Assembly: GCF_002727125.1 (NCBI RefSeq)
Contig: NZ_NHOA01000149.1
Location: forward strand, 20,713 to 84,712
Direction of reading: 5' to 3'
DNA length: 64,000 bases
Source: Halorubrum persicum
GTDB lineage: Archaea > Halobacteriota > Halobacteria > Halobacteriales > Haloferacaceae
The notes beneath the pieces were generated by a model. The model saw only the letters and a program-made list of their open reading frames with translations, did not search any database and had not been told where the DNA came from. Every line of letters starts with the position of its first letter. Within the stretch, counting starts at the first letter, position 1. Of the stretch, positions 8,365 to 16,769 are shown piece by piece. Position numbers and translations under genes: made by a program.

Positions 8365-9708
8365 TCAGTCGTCGAGCTCCTCGGTGACGGAGTCGGGCGC
8401 GGACTCCATGTCGCCGGGCGCCGCGTCGTGTCCGGACTCGCTCCCGCCCGGCCCCTCCGGCAGCGCGTCGAACTCGGGGTCGAACAGCTGGAGCGCGGTC
8501 CGGATCGTCTCCCAGTCGTCCTCGCCGGCCGCGTCGCGCAGCGACCGGGTCGGGGCGGCGAGCAGCTGGCCGACCAACGCATCCGCGAGGTCCGCGACGG
8601 TCTCGCGCTGCTCGTCGGTCAGGTCGCCCTGCGCTTCGAGCTTCGAGACGGCGCGGTCGACCTCTCTTGCCTTCACGCGGTCGGCGCTGGCGTACATCGC
8701 CGAGATGGCGTCGTCGGCGCGCTTGCGCTTGTACGCCTCCAGGATGCGGTCGAGCTCCTCGTCGATGATCGCCTCGACCTCCCGGGCCTCCTCCTCGCGG
8801 CTCTCGCGGGTCTTGCGCGTCACGTCTTCCAACGCGTCGATGTCGTACAGCGTCACTCCCTCGCGGTCGGCGAGCGACGGGTCCACGTCCCGCGGCTGCG
8901 CGATGTCGATGCAGACGAGCCGGTCCGCGCCCGCCACGTGTTGCGACCGGATCACCGGGTCCGGGCTGCCGGTCGCCGCGATCACGATATCGGCGTCCGG
9001 GACCACGGCCGGGAGGTCGGCGAGCGGCACGGCCTCCGCGGGAGTGTCGACCTCCTCGGCGACGAACGCGGCGTTCGGCACCGTCCGGTTGGCCACGACG
9101 ATCTCCGAGACCGGGGTGTCGTCGAGGGTCCGGGCCGCGAGCGTTCCCATCTCGCCGGCGCCGACCACGACCGCGGAGCCGTCGGTGAGGTCGATCTCGT
9201 CGGCGGCCAGCCGCACCGCGGCCGAGCCGAGCGAGACGACGCCCTCGTTGATCGACGTCTCGTTGCGCGCGCGCTCGCCGACGTGGAGCGCCTTCGTCAC
9301 GCCGTCTTTCAGCACGGGGCCGATGCCGCCGGCGGACTTCGACTCCTCGTACGCCTCGCGGAGCTGTCCGATGATCTGGTCCTCGCCGAGCACCAACGAT
9401 TCGAGCCCGGAGGCGACCCGCATCAGATGCTCCAAGCTCTCCTCGTGATCGAGCCGGCGGACCGCGCCGCCGCGGACCTCGGGCGCGAACGACTCCAGCG
9501 CGACCGAGCCGTCGACGGTCCGATCGGTGACGACGTACGCCTCCGAGCGATTGCACGTCTGGAGCGCGAACGCTTCTTCGACGCCGTCGCGCGCGAGCAG
9601 GTCCGAGACGGTGGCGCGGACGCCGTCGCCGCCCGCGGCCTCGATCTCGTCGACCGTCGCGCGGGAGTGGGCGACACTCACGCCGGTGATAGCGCCCGTC
9701 TCCTTCAT
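8365..9708 (-). CDS. hemA: Glutamyl-tRNA reductase
   Basis: A 447-residue enzyme making glutamate-1-semialdehyde from Glu-tRNA, the first committed step of tetrapyrrole synthesis. The catalytic cysteine is C52 in LQTCNRSEAY. The NADPH domain has VVVGAGEMGTLAARTL followed by EIVVANRT. A C-terminal dimerisation helix region ends in an acidic tail. I chose ATG 9708 because it overlaps the stop codon of the upstream precorrin-2 dehydrogenase gene by 4 bases and matches the usual N-terminus (ITGVSVAHSRA); 25 further in-frame residues upstream overlap that gene and do not look conserved. Confidence 0.95.
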   Translation of the reverse strand: MKETGAITGVSVAHSRATVDEIEAAGGDGVRATVSDLLARDGVEEAFALQTCNRSEAYVVTDRTVDGSVALESFAPEVRGGAVRRLDHEESLEHLMRVASGLESLVLGEDQIIGQLREAYEESKSAGGIGPVLKDGVTKALHVGERARNETSINEGVVSLGSAAVRLAADEIDLTDGSAVVVGAGEMGTLAARTLDDTPVSEIVVANRTVPNAAFVAEEVDTPAEAVPLADLPAVVPDADIVIAATGSPDPVIRSQHVAGADRLVCIDIAQPRDVDPSLADREGVTLYDIDALEDVTRKTRESREEEAREVEAIIDEELDRILEAYKRKRADDAISAMYASADRVKAREVDRAVSKLEAQGDLTDEQRETVADLADALVGQLLAAPTRSLRDAAGEDDWETIRTALQLFDPEFDALPEGPGGSESGHDAAPGDMESAPDSVTEELDD

Positions 9709-10382
9709 CTGGTGAGTACCTCCTCGATCACGGAATACGCCTCTTCCTGACCGTAGGAATCCCCCTTTTGTAAACCCTTCCAAACCCCCTCGGATCGCAC
9801 GACGCGGCGGATCGCTTCCCGGCGTTTCGCGGGGTCGACATCCCGGTCTTTGAGCTCCGCTCGGAGCGTTCCCGACAGCTCCGCCATCGCGCCGGCGCCG
9901 TCGATCTCCGCCTCGATCCGCTCGCGGAGCGCCTTCGCGAGCGCGGGGCTCGCTCCCCCGGTCGAGAGCGCCACCCTGACCGGGTCGTCCTCGACCGTCG
10001 CCGGGACGACGACGCTTCGCGCTCCCCGCCCGCCCGAGCGGTCCGCGGCCGACACGTCGGTTCGGTTGACGAGCGCGCCCGCCTCGAGCGCCGCCGCCTC
10101 GGCCGCCGCGTTGACGGCGGCGTCGTCCGTGGCGGCGACGACGAGCGCCGGTCCGACGCGGTCGACCCAGCCGCGGACGGCGTCGGCGGTCGGCGCCGCG
10201 CGGACGAGCTCCACCGACTCCGCGTCCGCCTCGGCGAGTTCGACCAGCCGACCGTCGAACGCGGGGCTCACGACGACGACCCGCGCCTCGTCGGCGAAGC
10301 GAGACGCCTTCCGCGAGCCGACGGCGCCGCCGCCGAACACCAGCACCGTCTCGTCGGCGAAGTCGTGATACAGCGGGATCAC
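9705..10382 (-). CDS. Precorrin-2 dehydrogenase / siroheme synthase domain
   Basis: A 225-residue Met8p/CysG-N-like protein that should oxidise precorrin-2 to sirohydrochlorin and may insert iron. The N-terminus MIPLYHDF...VLVFGGGAVGSRKASRF shows the NAD-binding glycine motif (17-22). The family's STGGASPALAKALRERIE motif lies in the dimerisation domain. It sits between ahbAB and hemA with 4-base overlaps on both sides, so it is the middle gene of a heme operon. Many haloarchaeal annotations treat it as bifunctional; ferrochelation is not provable here. Confidence 0.9.
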   Translation of the reverse strand: MIPLYHDFADETVLVFGGGAVGSRKASRFADEARVVVVSPAFDGRLVELAEADAESVELVRAAPTADAVRGWVDRVGPALVVAATDDAAVNAAAEAAALEAGALVNRTDVSAADRSGGRGARSVVVPATVEDDPVRVALSTGGASPALAKALRERIEAEIDGAGAMAELSGTLRAELKDRDVDPAKRREAIRRVVRSEGVWKGLQKGDSYGQEEAYSVIEEVLTR

Positions 10383-11464
10383 GCGGTGTTGCTGTCGGCG
10401 CGGTCGGCGATGCGGATCCCCGTCTTCTTCAGAATCCGGGTCGAGAACAGCGTGTCCCAGTCGCTCTCGTCGACCTCCCAGTACTCGTCCATCAGCTCTT
10501 TCACCTCCGCGATCCGGCGCTCGCTCTCGGCCTCCGTCCGCCCGTGGGTCATCGCGAAGAAGTTGTACTCCCAGACGCCCTCGTGGCGGGGGCGCTGGTA
10601 GCAGTGGGTGACGAAGTCGAGCCCGGCGACCGCCGGCCCGACCTCGTCGAGCGCGTCCTCGGGCACGTCCCAGACGGTCATCCCGTTCTCCGTGTATCCG
10701 AGCGCGTAGTGGTTCGGGATGACGCCGACGCGGCGCACCTTCCCCTCCGCGTTGAACCGTTTGATCGTCTCGATCACCCAGTCGGTGTCGGCGCCGATCG
10801 CGGCCGCCACGTCGGCGTACGGCGTCTCCGTGATCGGGAGCCCGCCCTGTATCTCGACGACGAGGTCTCGCTCGTCGGGCGTGAGCGTCGACCGGTCGCT
10901 CGGCGAGACGGCGGGCCCGAGATCGGAGCGATCAACCTCGCCCTCGGGGACCGGCCCGTCGACGAGGAACTTCGCGCCGACGTGGAACTCGCGGACCTTC
11001 GGGAGGTTGTACGTCTCTTGGCCGGTCGCGACCTCGATCTCCGAGAGCACCTCGTCGACCCGGTCGGCGCCGTCCTTGTCGGGGTCCGGGTGGTCGGCGA
11101 CGCTCACCACGAACCACATGTTGAGGTGCGGGTGCTCGCGCTCGTAGTTGTGCGCCACCGCGGAGAACCCGTTGACCGTCTCCGCGATCTCGTCGTACCG
11201 GTCCTCGGGCGCGTGCATCGCCACGAGCGACGCCGCCCCGCCGATCTCCTCGGCGTTGACGAGCGCCCCGAACCGGGAGAGGATCCCCTCCTCGTCGAGT
11301 TCGCGCACGCGCTCGCACAGCTCCGGGCCAGTCACGTCGACCCCGTGCTCGCGGAGCGCGGCCGCGGCCGGTTCGAAGGGGCGCTCGATCACCGGGAACC
11401 CGCCCTGGAAGGCGTTGATGATCCCGCGGTCGAGCGCCGTCAGATCCGCGTCGACCTCTTGCAT
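10379..11464 (-). CDS. Siroheme decarboxylase, fused AhbA/AhbB type
   Basis: A 361-residue protein made of two Lrp/AsnC-like halves. Each has an N-terminal winged-helix followed by a ferredoxin-like domain. The first half contains VAHNYEREHPHLNMWFVV and the second VTHCYQRPRHEGVWEYNFF, segments typical of the two siroheme decarboxylase subunits that form 12,18-didecarboxysiroheme. In many organisms these are separate AhbA and AhbB proteins; here they are one chain. The start at 11464 begins MQEVDADLTALD. It is the first gene of the operon and overlaps the next by 4 bases. Confidence 0.88.
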   Translation of the reverse strand: MQEVDADLTALDRGIINAFQGGFPVIERPFEPAAAALREHGVDVTGPELCERVRELDEEGILSRFGALVNAEEIGGAASLVAMHAPEDRYDEIAETVNGFSAVAHNYEREHPHLNMWFVVSVADHPDPDKDGADRVDEVLSEIEVATGQETYNLPKVREFHVGAKFLVDGPVPEGEVDRSDLGPAVSPSDRSTLTPDERDLVVEIQGGLPITETPYADVAAAIGADTDWVIETIKRFNAEGKVRRVGVIPNHYALGYTENGMTVWDVPEDALDEVGPAVAGLDFVTHCYQRPRHEGVWEYNFFAMTHGRTEAESERRIAEVKELMDEYWEVDESDWDTLFSTRILKKTGIRIADRADSNTA

Positions 11465-11549
11465 ACTCCGACATCGGGTCCGCGCGAGAATAAGCGATTC
11501 GACCGCCGCGTCGCCGCTGACGCCGACCGGTCGAACCGACGGCCGACAC

Positions 11550-12017
11550 TCAGCCGTCGAGGTTGCGAGCGATGTCGGACAGCGACGAGCGAGGACCGCG
11601 CGTCGCCTCGTACACCGTCCGCTCGCCCGGAATCCGGAGCCCGTACTGCTCGCCGGCAACGACGACGTCGAAGACGATCACGTCGCCCGGATCGCGGTCG
11701 TTGTCGTCGAGCCACTCGGCGAGGCGGTTCGCCCCCTCGCCGGGCTCGCGCGCGAGCCGTCGGTTGTCGAACGCGCCCCGGAGGAGCCGCCCCTCGCCGT
11801 CGCTTCGGACGGGCGCGTAGTACTCCTCGCGATCGATGGCGACGCGAACGATGTCGCCCGCGGAGAGCGCCAGCGACTCGCAGTCGCCGGACTCGACGCG
11901 CCCGTCGAGCTCGTCGTCGTTCGGGAGCCGGACGCAGGGTCGGCGAGTGCCGCCGCTCCGGGCGAGCGAGACGCGGATCGAGGCGACGCCCTCGTCGTCG
12001 GAGGGGACGCGGGGCAT
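11550..12017 (-). CDS. Conserved haloarchaeal protein (possibly DUF7112)
   Basis: A 155-residue acidic soluble protein. From memory it matches the haloarchaeal family catalogued as DUF7112, but I could not search for it. Visible features are RGAFDNRRLAREPGEGANRL in the middle and a C-terminal YGLRIPGERTVYEA. No catalytic motif, membrane segment or cysteine pair is evident. It starts 11 bases after the S6e stop on the same strand, so it is probably co-transcribed with that ribosomal protein gene. A translation-linked role would be guesswork. Confidence 0.7.
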   Translation of the reverse strand: MPRVPSDDEGVASIRVSLARSGGTRRPCVRLPNDDELDGRVESGDCESLALSAGDIVRVAIDREEYYAPVRSDGEGRLLRGAFDNRRLAREPGEGANRLAEWLDDNDRDPGDVIVFDVVVAGEQYGLRIPGERTVYEATRGPRSSLSDIARNLDG

Positions 12018-12028
12018 CGAAAAGGGGG

Positions 12029-12427
12029 TTACTCCTCGTCGGCGTCCGCGTCGCCCTCGCCGAGCGCGGCGGCGACATCGTCGCCGTCGACGACCGAGAC
12101 GTTGATCTGCGCCACGTCGTCGTCGACCTCGCGGCCGCGGACGGTGACGCGCTTGCGCTCGCCCTCGCGGGACGGCTCGAATCCCACGCCACCCTCGAGG
12201 AGCAGTTCCTTCAGGCGGGTGCCGGAGACGTCCTCGCGCATCGGGCGACCGGTCTCGTCGGAGCCGCCGGTGATCTCGATCGTGTGCTCGGAGAGCCCGA
12301 CGGCGTCACCGCCGATCTCGTCGCCGATCTCGCGACCGAGGAACCGGTTGGCGTCCTGTCCGTCGACCTCTCGCTGGAACGTCTCGCCGGTGTCGGGGTC
12401 GGCGATGACGACTTTGAATTCGGCCAT
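12029..12427 (-). CDS. rps6e: Ribosomal protein S6e
   Basis: A 132-residue small-subunit ribosomal protein. It opens MAEFKVVIADPDTGETFQ and has NRFLGREIGDEIGG, SEHTIEITGGSDETGRPMR and RKRVTVRGREV, all typical of archaeal S6e. The ATG at 12427 is fixed by this N-terminus and by a TATA-like element (12449-12457) 26 bases upstream. The C-terminus ends in an acidic tail. It heads a two-gene unit with the 155-residue protein. Confidence 0.95.
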   Translation of the reverse strand: MAEFKVVIADPDTGETFQREVDGQDANRFLGREIGDEIGGDAVGLSEHTIEITGGSDETGRPMREDVSGTRLKELLLEGGVGFEPSREGERKRVTVRGREVDDDVAQINVSVVDGDDVAAALGEGDADADEE

Positions 12428-12448
12428 GGGCGAACCGAGACCCCCGCG

Positions 12449-12457
12449 AATAAAAAG
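12449..12457 (-). promoter_or_regulatory. TATA-like element for rps6e
   Basis: The minus strand reads CTTTTTATT, centred 26 bases before the S6e ATG. It predicts a leaderless transcript. Confidence 0.55.
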
Positions 12458-12552
12458 CACGTCGAAACCGCGATCCGGCAGCGTCCGTCTCCGATCCCCT
12501 TCGATCCGCCGGAAACCGCCCCGCGAACCGCGTCGCGACCGCCGATCGCCGG

Positions 12553-13278
12553 TCAGTCGTCGCCGGCGATCCACCGGATCGCCGGGTCGCCGTCGCCCCA
12601 CGCTCCGTCGACGAACGCGCCTTCCAACGCTCTGGCGACGGCCTTCGGACGCTCCGGACCGCCCGCCGCCGCGACGCTTCCGACCGTGTCGGGATCGAAC
12701 GGAACACCGAGCGCGTCGTACACCGGCGCCGTGGTGTCGGCGATACGGTCGGCGTCGCCTCTCGTGACGACCAGACAGCCGGCCACGAGCGCCGCGTCGC
12801 CGCGGACTCGCTGGGCGATCCCCGCGATCTTCCCGCCGCCTGCGGCGCGAACCGAGTGGTCGCCCGGACAGAACGATTCCGGCGGCTCACCTCGCGACAC
12901 GTCCGCACCGAGGCCCCGTAACGCTTCGAGGACCGTCTCGGTCGCGCGCTCGTACCGGGCCGGAATCGACCCGAGAGTTCGGTCGTCCCCGCGACCGTCA
13001 CCGAGCGGGAACGCGTGCGCGAACGCGAGCGTGTCGCCCGGATACACGACGGCGCGTCCCCCCACGTCGCGCTCGATCGGCGCGAACCCCCGCTCGGCGG
13101 CGAGCCGCTCCGCCCGGTCGAACCCCGACTCTCTGGCGTCGCGGCGGCCGAACGCGACCTGTCTGGGGGGCGTCCACACCCGGAGTCCGGGAGTCCCGTC
13201 CCCCGCGCGCGCAAGCAGCGTCGCGGTGTGCTCTCGGTCCGCACTGGGGCGTGGGTCGCGACCTCTGAGCACGCGCAT
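12553..13278 (-). CDS. Lipoate-protein ligase A-like protein
   Basis: A 241-residue member of the biotin/lipoate A/B protein ligase family. The sequence DVGGRAVVYPGDTLAFAHAF corresponds to the RRxxGGxxVxH-like substrate loop. GGGKIAGIAQRVRGDAAL carries the conserved lysine, and CPGDHSVRAAGG the preceding strand. It would attach lipoate, or transfer octanoate, to E2 or GcvH proteins. A lipoyl synthase gene lies at 40963 in this window. It is divergent from the histidine kinase at 13408. Confidence 0.82.
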   Translation of the reverse strand: MRVLRGRDPRPSADREHTATLLARAGDGTPGLRVWTPPRQVAFGRRDARESGFDRAERLAAERGFAPIERDVGGRAVVYPGDTLAFAHAFPLGDGRGDDRTLGSIPARYERATETVLEALRGLGADVSRGEPPESFCPGDHSVRAAGGGKIAGIAQRVRGDAALVAGCLVVTRGDADRIADTTAPVYDALGVPFDPDTVGSVAAAGGPERPKAVARALEGAFVDGAWGDGDPAIRWIAGDD

Positions 13279-13312
13279 GGGGATAGTGAAGGGGCGACCG
13301 AACAAGCCGGTT

Positions 13313-13337
13313 ACGACGCGCGACAGACGCGCGTCGT
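13313..13337. repeat. Perfect 10-base inverted repeat between ligase and kinase genes
   Basis: ACGACGCGCG and its exact complement CGCGCGTCGT flank the 5-base loop ACAGA. The repeat sits in the 129-base divergent intergenic region, 35 bases before the lipoate ligase start and 70 bases before the kinase start. Operator or RNA hairpin are both possible. Confidence 0.45.
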
Positions 13338-13407
13338 CCGCGAACGGGAGCGGCTGCGAGCCCGTGACACAAATGTTTTGCCGGCTCTCTGACTGTATCT
13401 GGTAACG

Positions 13408-15087
13408 ATGAGCGATCTCGGCGCGCTGCCGGTGCAGGCGTATCTCGCAGCCTGCCTGCTCGCCGGGATCATCGGGCTGGGACTCGGGTACGTCGCGTGG
13501 ACCGACCGCGAGGAGCCCGGCGGCACCGAAGTCGCGCTCTACCTGCTCTGTGGCGGCGGAATATCGCTGCTGTACGCCGTCAGAGTCGCCGCCGCGAGCG
13601 AACTGGCCATGATCGTGGCGCTCAACCTGTCGACGCCGCTCGTCGCTGCGGTCCCCGGCGTCTGGATGGCGTTCGTGCTGGCGTTCACGGGCCACGACCG
13701 GTGGCGCACGGAGAACCGGACGGTCGCGCTCGCGGCGCCGGCGTTCGTCTGGGTGTTGACCGCCTGGTCGAGCGGGACGCACGGCCTCTCGCGCCGCTCG
13801 CTGACTGCCGTCGCCGACGGCCCGTTCACGCTGCTCTCCTTCGAACTTGGGATCGCGGACGCGGCGTTCCTGCTGTACGCCTACGGGCTGTGTCTCGCCG
13901 GCACGTTCGTCGTCGTCGATCTGTACCGGCGGACGGGGAACCGCTACCGGCTTCAGACGTTCGTGATCCTGCTCGGAACGCTGTTCCCGTTCCTTGGCGG
14001 GATCGTCACGGTCGTCGACCTGGGGAGCTACGCCAACCTCGCGTGGTTCCCGGCGGGGCTCGTGGTCCACGGCGTGTTCCTGTACGGGACCGTCTTCTGG
14101 CTCGGGACGCTCGACGCCGCCGTCGTCGCCCGCGACACCGCCGTGGAGGTGATGCAAGACCCCGTGATCGTCGCCGGCTCCGACGGCCGGATCCGGGACC
14201 TCAACCCGGCGGCGGAGGAGCTCCTGCCGCCGGACGCGGTCGGATCGTCGCTGTCGGACGTGTTCCCGCGCCTCGAGGTCGGCGTGGAACACCCGATATC
14301 GATCGGCGAGCGCCAGTTCGACATCCAAGAGGACCCGATCACGGACCCCCGCGGCACCGACCGCGGACACGTGTTCCTCCTCCGCGACGTGACCGAGCGG
14401 GAGCGCCGCCAGACCGAACTGGAGCGCCGTGAGTCCGAGTTAGAGCGGCAGAACGAACGGCTGGAAGATTTCGCGGGCGTCGTCTCCCACGACCTCCGGA
14501 ACCCGCTCGCCGCGGCGACTGCGGCGGTGGAGCTCGCCCGCAGCGACACCGGGAGCAACGCGGACGCGCTCGACCGCGCCGCGAACGCCCACGAGCGGAT
14601 GGACGACCTGATCGAGGGGCTGCTGTCGCTGGCGACCGCCGGGAAGTCGGTCGACGCCGTCGATCGCGTCTCGATCGACGGGACCGCCAGACGGGTCTGG
14701 TCCCGGCTCGAAACCGCGGCGGCGACGCTGTCGGTTAACGGGACGGACGTGCCCGTACTCGCCGACGGCGACCGGCTCGAACAGCTCCTCTCGAACCTGT
14801 TCCGCAACGCGATCGAACACGCCGGCGACGACGTGGCGGTGCGGGTCGATATCGAGCAGCGGGAGGACGGCGTCGCGCTCGCGGTCGCCGACGACGGTCC
14901 CGGCGTGCCGCCGGACCAGCGCTCGACGGTGACCGAACGCGGCGTCTCTCTCGCCGGCGGCACCGGGCTCGGGCTCGCCATCGTCGGCGACATCGCCGAC
15001 GCGCACGGCTGGGAGCTCTCCGTCGAGGAATCGGCGTCGGGCGGCGCCCGTTTCGTGATCTCGGGGATCGAGCCCGCGAACGACTGA
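13408..15087 (+). CDS. Membrane histidine kinase with 7TM sensor and PAS domain
   Basis: A 559-residue sensor kinase. Residues 1-235 form about seven transmembrane helices of the 7TM histidine-kinase N-terminal type. A PAS-like domain follows (about 243-330, VMQDPVIVAGSDGRIRDLNPAA) and then a short coiled coil rich in ERRESELERQ. The HisKA box has the phosphoacceptor H361 in VVSHDLRNPLAAA. The HATPase domain shows NLFRNAIEHA, VADDGPGVPP and GGTGLGLAIV. No response regulator is adjacent, as is usual for orphan haloarchaeal kinases, so the signal and target are unknown. Confidence 0.9.
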   Translation: MSDLGALPVQAYLAACLLAGIIGLGLGYVAWTDREEPGGTEVALYLLCGGGISLLYAVRVAAASELAMIVALNLSTPLVAAVPGVWMAFVLAFTGHDRWRTENRTVALAAPAFVWVLTAWSSGTHGLSRRSLTAVADGPFTLLSFELGIADAAFLLYAYGLCLAGTFVVVDLYRRTGNRYRLQTFVILLGTLFPFLGGIVTVVDLGSYANLAWFPAGLVVHGVFLYGTVFWLGTLDAAVVARDTAVEVMQDPVIVAGSDGRIRDLNPAAEELLPPDAVGSSLSDVFPRLEVGVEHPISIGERQFDIQEDPITDPRGTDRGHVFLLRDVTERERRQTELERRESELERQNERLEDFAGVVSHDLRNPLAAATAAVELARSDTGSNADALDRAANAHERMDDLIEGLLSLATAGKSVDAVDRVSIDGTARRVWSRLETAAATLSVNGTDVPVLADGDRLEQLLSNLFRNAIEHAGDDVAVRVDIEQREDGVALAVADDGPGVPPDQRSTVTERGVSLAGGTGLGLAIVGDIADAHGWELSVEESASGGARFVISGIEPAND

Positions 15088-15174
15088 TTCGGCGTGCGGA
15101 CGGTCGTCTCGGAGATCGGTCGCGACGGGCGGCTCCGACGCCCACTTGCCCGTCGAGCCCGTCGATCCGATCCG

Positions 15175-16062
15175 ATGGTCGTCACGCTCCCGCCGTCGGT
15201 GCTCGACCGCTACCGGCGGTTCTCGCGGTTCAACTCCCCGTATCCCGCACACGACGACGGCTGTGCGATCGACCTCTATCCGGACGGCGAAGCGGGGATC
15301 TCGCCGGTCGCCGGCGTCGTCCGCGAGACGCGGACCGTCGGCTGTCCGGACCGATCGTACGCAGCCGACGAGGACCACCTGATCGTCGTCGAACTCGACG
15401 ACGACTGGTGCCGACGGGCGGGCGCGGCGCCCGGAACCCTCGCGCGGATCCTCCACGTGGTCCCGGCGGTGTCGCCCGGCGACCGCATCGCCGTCGGCGA
15501 CGCGCTCGGTCCGCTGACGCGCTCCGGCTTCTTCGGGCGGTGGGTCGACGATCACGTCCACCTCGGGTTCAGACCGCCAGGGGCGAACGCGCTCCGAGCG
15601 AGCGGGTCGCTCCCGGTCGACGTCGACGTGCCGGTCGAGGGGGTCCGATGGGACGGAACCGGCACGGTCGTCGAACGGGGACCGACGCACGTCGTCCTCG
15701 ACGCGCCGGTCCATCCGGCTCCCGACCGGCGGTTCGCGGCGCTCGCGAGCGACCGCGGGGTCCCCGTCGATGGCGGGTTGGCGCACTACGCGGGTGGCGG
15801 CGCGTTCGACGCGCTCGCGGACGGGACGGCGGTGTCGCTGTGGGGGACCCGCGTCGGCGTCGCGAGCGGACGCGGCCTCTCGTGGGACCCCGTCGACCTG
15901 CTCGCGAACGGCGACCGCGTGGTCGGGTTGTCGCTGTTCGCGGCCAGGGGCGACGGGCTCGGTGCGAAGGTCGTCTGCCCGGACAGCCAGTTCGAACTCG
16001 GGGAAGCCGTCTCGCTCGCGCTCTCTCCGAGCGACGATCCGATCCGGCTCGGCGTCGGGTGA
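15175..16062 (+). CDS. Uncharacterised protein with M23/LytM-like core
   Basis: A 295-residue soluble protein starting MVVTLPPSVLDRYRRF at 15175. Residues about 25-135 resemble a peptidase M23 (LytM) beta-rich fold: CAIDLYPDGEAGISPVAGVV at the start and DDHVHLGFRPPG at the place where M23 enzymes carry the HxH zinc motif. Whether the full metal site is present is doubtful, because the usual HxxxD partner reads GCAIDLYP here. There is no signal peptide. The frame can be opened further upstream (15094), but that part overlaps the spacer after the kinase and is less convincing. I could not assign a function. Confidence 0.6.
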   Translation: MVVTLPPSVLDRYRRFSRFNSPYPAHDDGCAIDLYPDGEAGISPVAGVVRETRTVGCPDRSYAADEDHLIVVELDDDWCRRAGAAPGTLARILHVVPAVSPGDRIAVGDALGPLTRSGFFGRWVDDHVHLGFRPPGANALRASGSLPVDVDVPVEGVRWDGTGTVVERGPTHVVLDAPVHPAPDRRFAALASDRGVPVDGGLAHYAGGGAFDALADGTAVSLWGTRVGVASGRGLSWDPVDLLANGDRVVGLSLFAARGDGLGAKVVCPDSQFELGEAVSLALSPSDDPIRLGVG

Positions 16063-16307
16063 GCTCGGCGGAACCGGCGGCTGCCGAGGCGTGTGGCGAA
16101 CAGCCGGTGCGAACGCTCCGCCGCGGCGGTGTGCCGGGCTCCCGCCTCGGCCGCCGCGGGGCGACGGGTCAGGTCACGGGGCGGATGGCGCGGGATCGCC
16201 GATAAGGCGTCGGTGTTGGGGTCCTGCCGCGGTCCGTCCGTTCCCAACCTCCCAGCCGTTGTTGCGAGTTCCGGGGGCTACAAGCGGGGCGACGCCGACG
16301 GTGGGGT
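16063..16307. other. Spacer with no convincing gene
   Basis: A 245-base GC-rich stretch before the thioesterase gene. Open frames cross it, but their composition is arginine-rich and they look like shadows. A weak TATA-like GCTACAAG near 16280 stands about 25 bases before the next ATG. Confidence 0.4.
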
Positions 16308-16769
16308 ATGGACCGGAGCGAGGTCGAAGCGATGGAGCCGCTGCCGACGGAGGCGGTCGAACTCATCAAGCGGCGGATCGAGGAGGAGCACGGCTATCTC
16401 TCGTGGCTGAACACGTCTATCGACGTCGTCGAGCGCGGGCGGGTCGTCCTCTCGATCCCGTTCGACGACAAGTTGACGAACAGCGACGGCGGCACCATCC
16501 ACGGCGGGGTGGCCGCCACGCTCGCCGACACTGCGGGTGGCATCGTCCAGCGTACCGCCTTCGAGGACCCGTTTTCCGGCGGCGTCTCGACGGTGAACCT
16601 CAACGCGAACTACCTCCGGCCGGCGACCGGCGACCTCCGCGCAGAGGCGACGGTCGTCAGGTCGGGCGGCTCGATCGGCGTCAGCGACATGACGGTCACC
16701 AGCGCGACGAACGGCAACACCGCCGAGGTCGTCGTCGGTCAGGGGTCGTTCCGGCTGTTCCGCGAGTAG
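16308..16769 (+). CDS. PaaI-type hotdog thioesterase
   Basis: A 153-residue single hotdog-fold protein. It contains the PaaI-like core NSDGGTIHGGVAATLADTAGG (residues about 56-76, with the helix-associated HGG) and VSTVNLNANYLRPATGD. It should hydrolyse an acyl-CoA, the acyl group being unknown; phenylacetyl-type substrates are known for relatives. Its 3' end overlaps the 3' end of the convergent moeA-like gene by 31 bases, so both stop codons lie inside the neighbouring gene. Confidence 0.85.
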   Translation: MDRSEVEAMEPLPTEAVELIKRRIEEEHGYLSWLNTSIDVVERGRVVLSIPFDDKLTNSDGGTIHGGVAATLADTAGGIVQRTAFEDPFSGGVSTVNLNANYLRPATGDLRAEATVVRSGGSIGVSDMTVTSATNGNTAEVVVGQGSFRLFRE

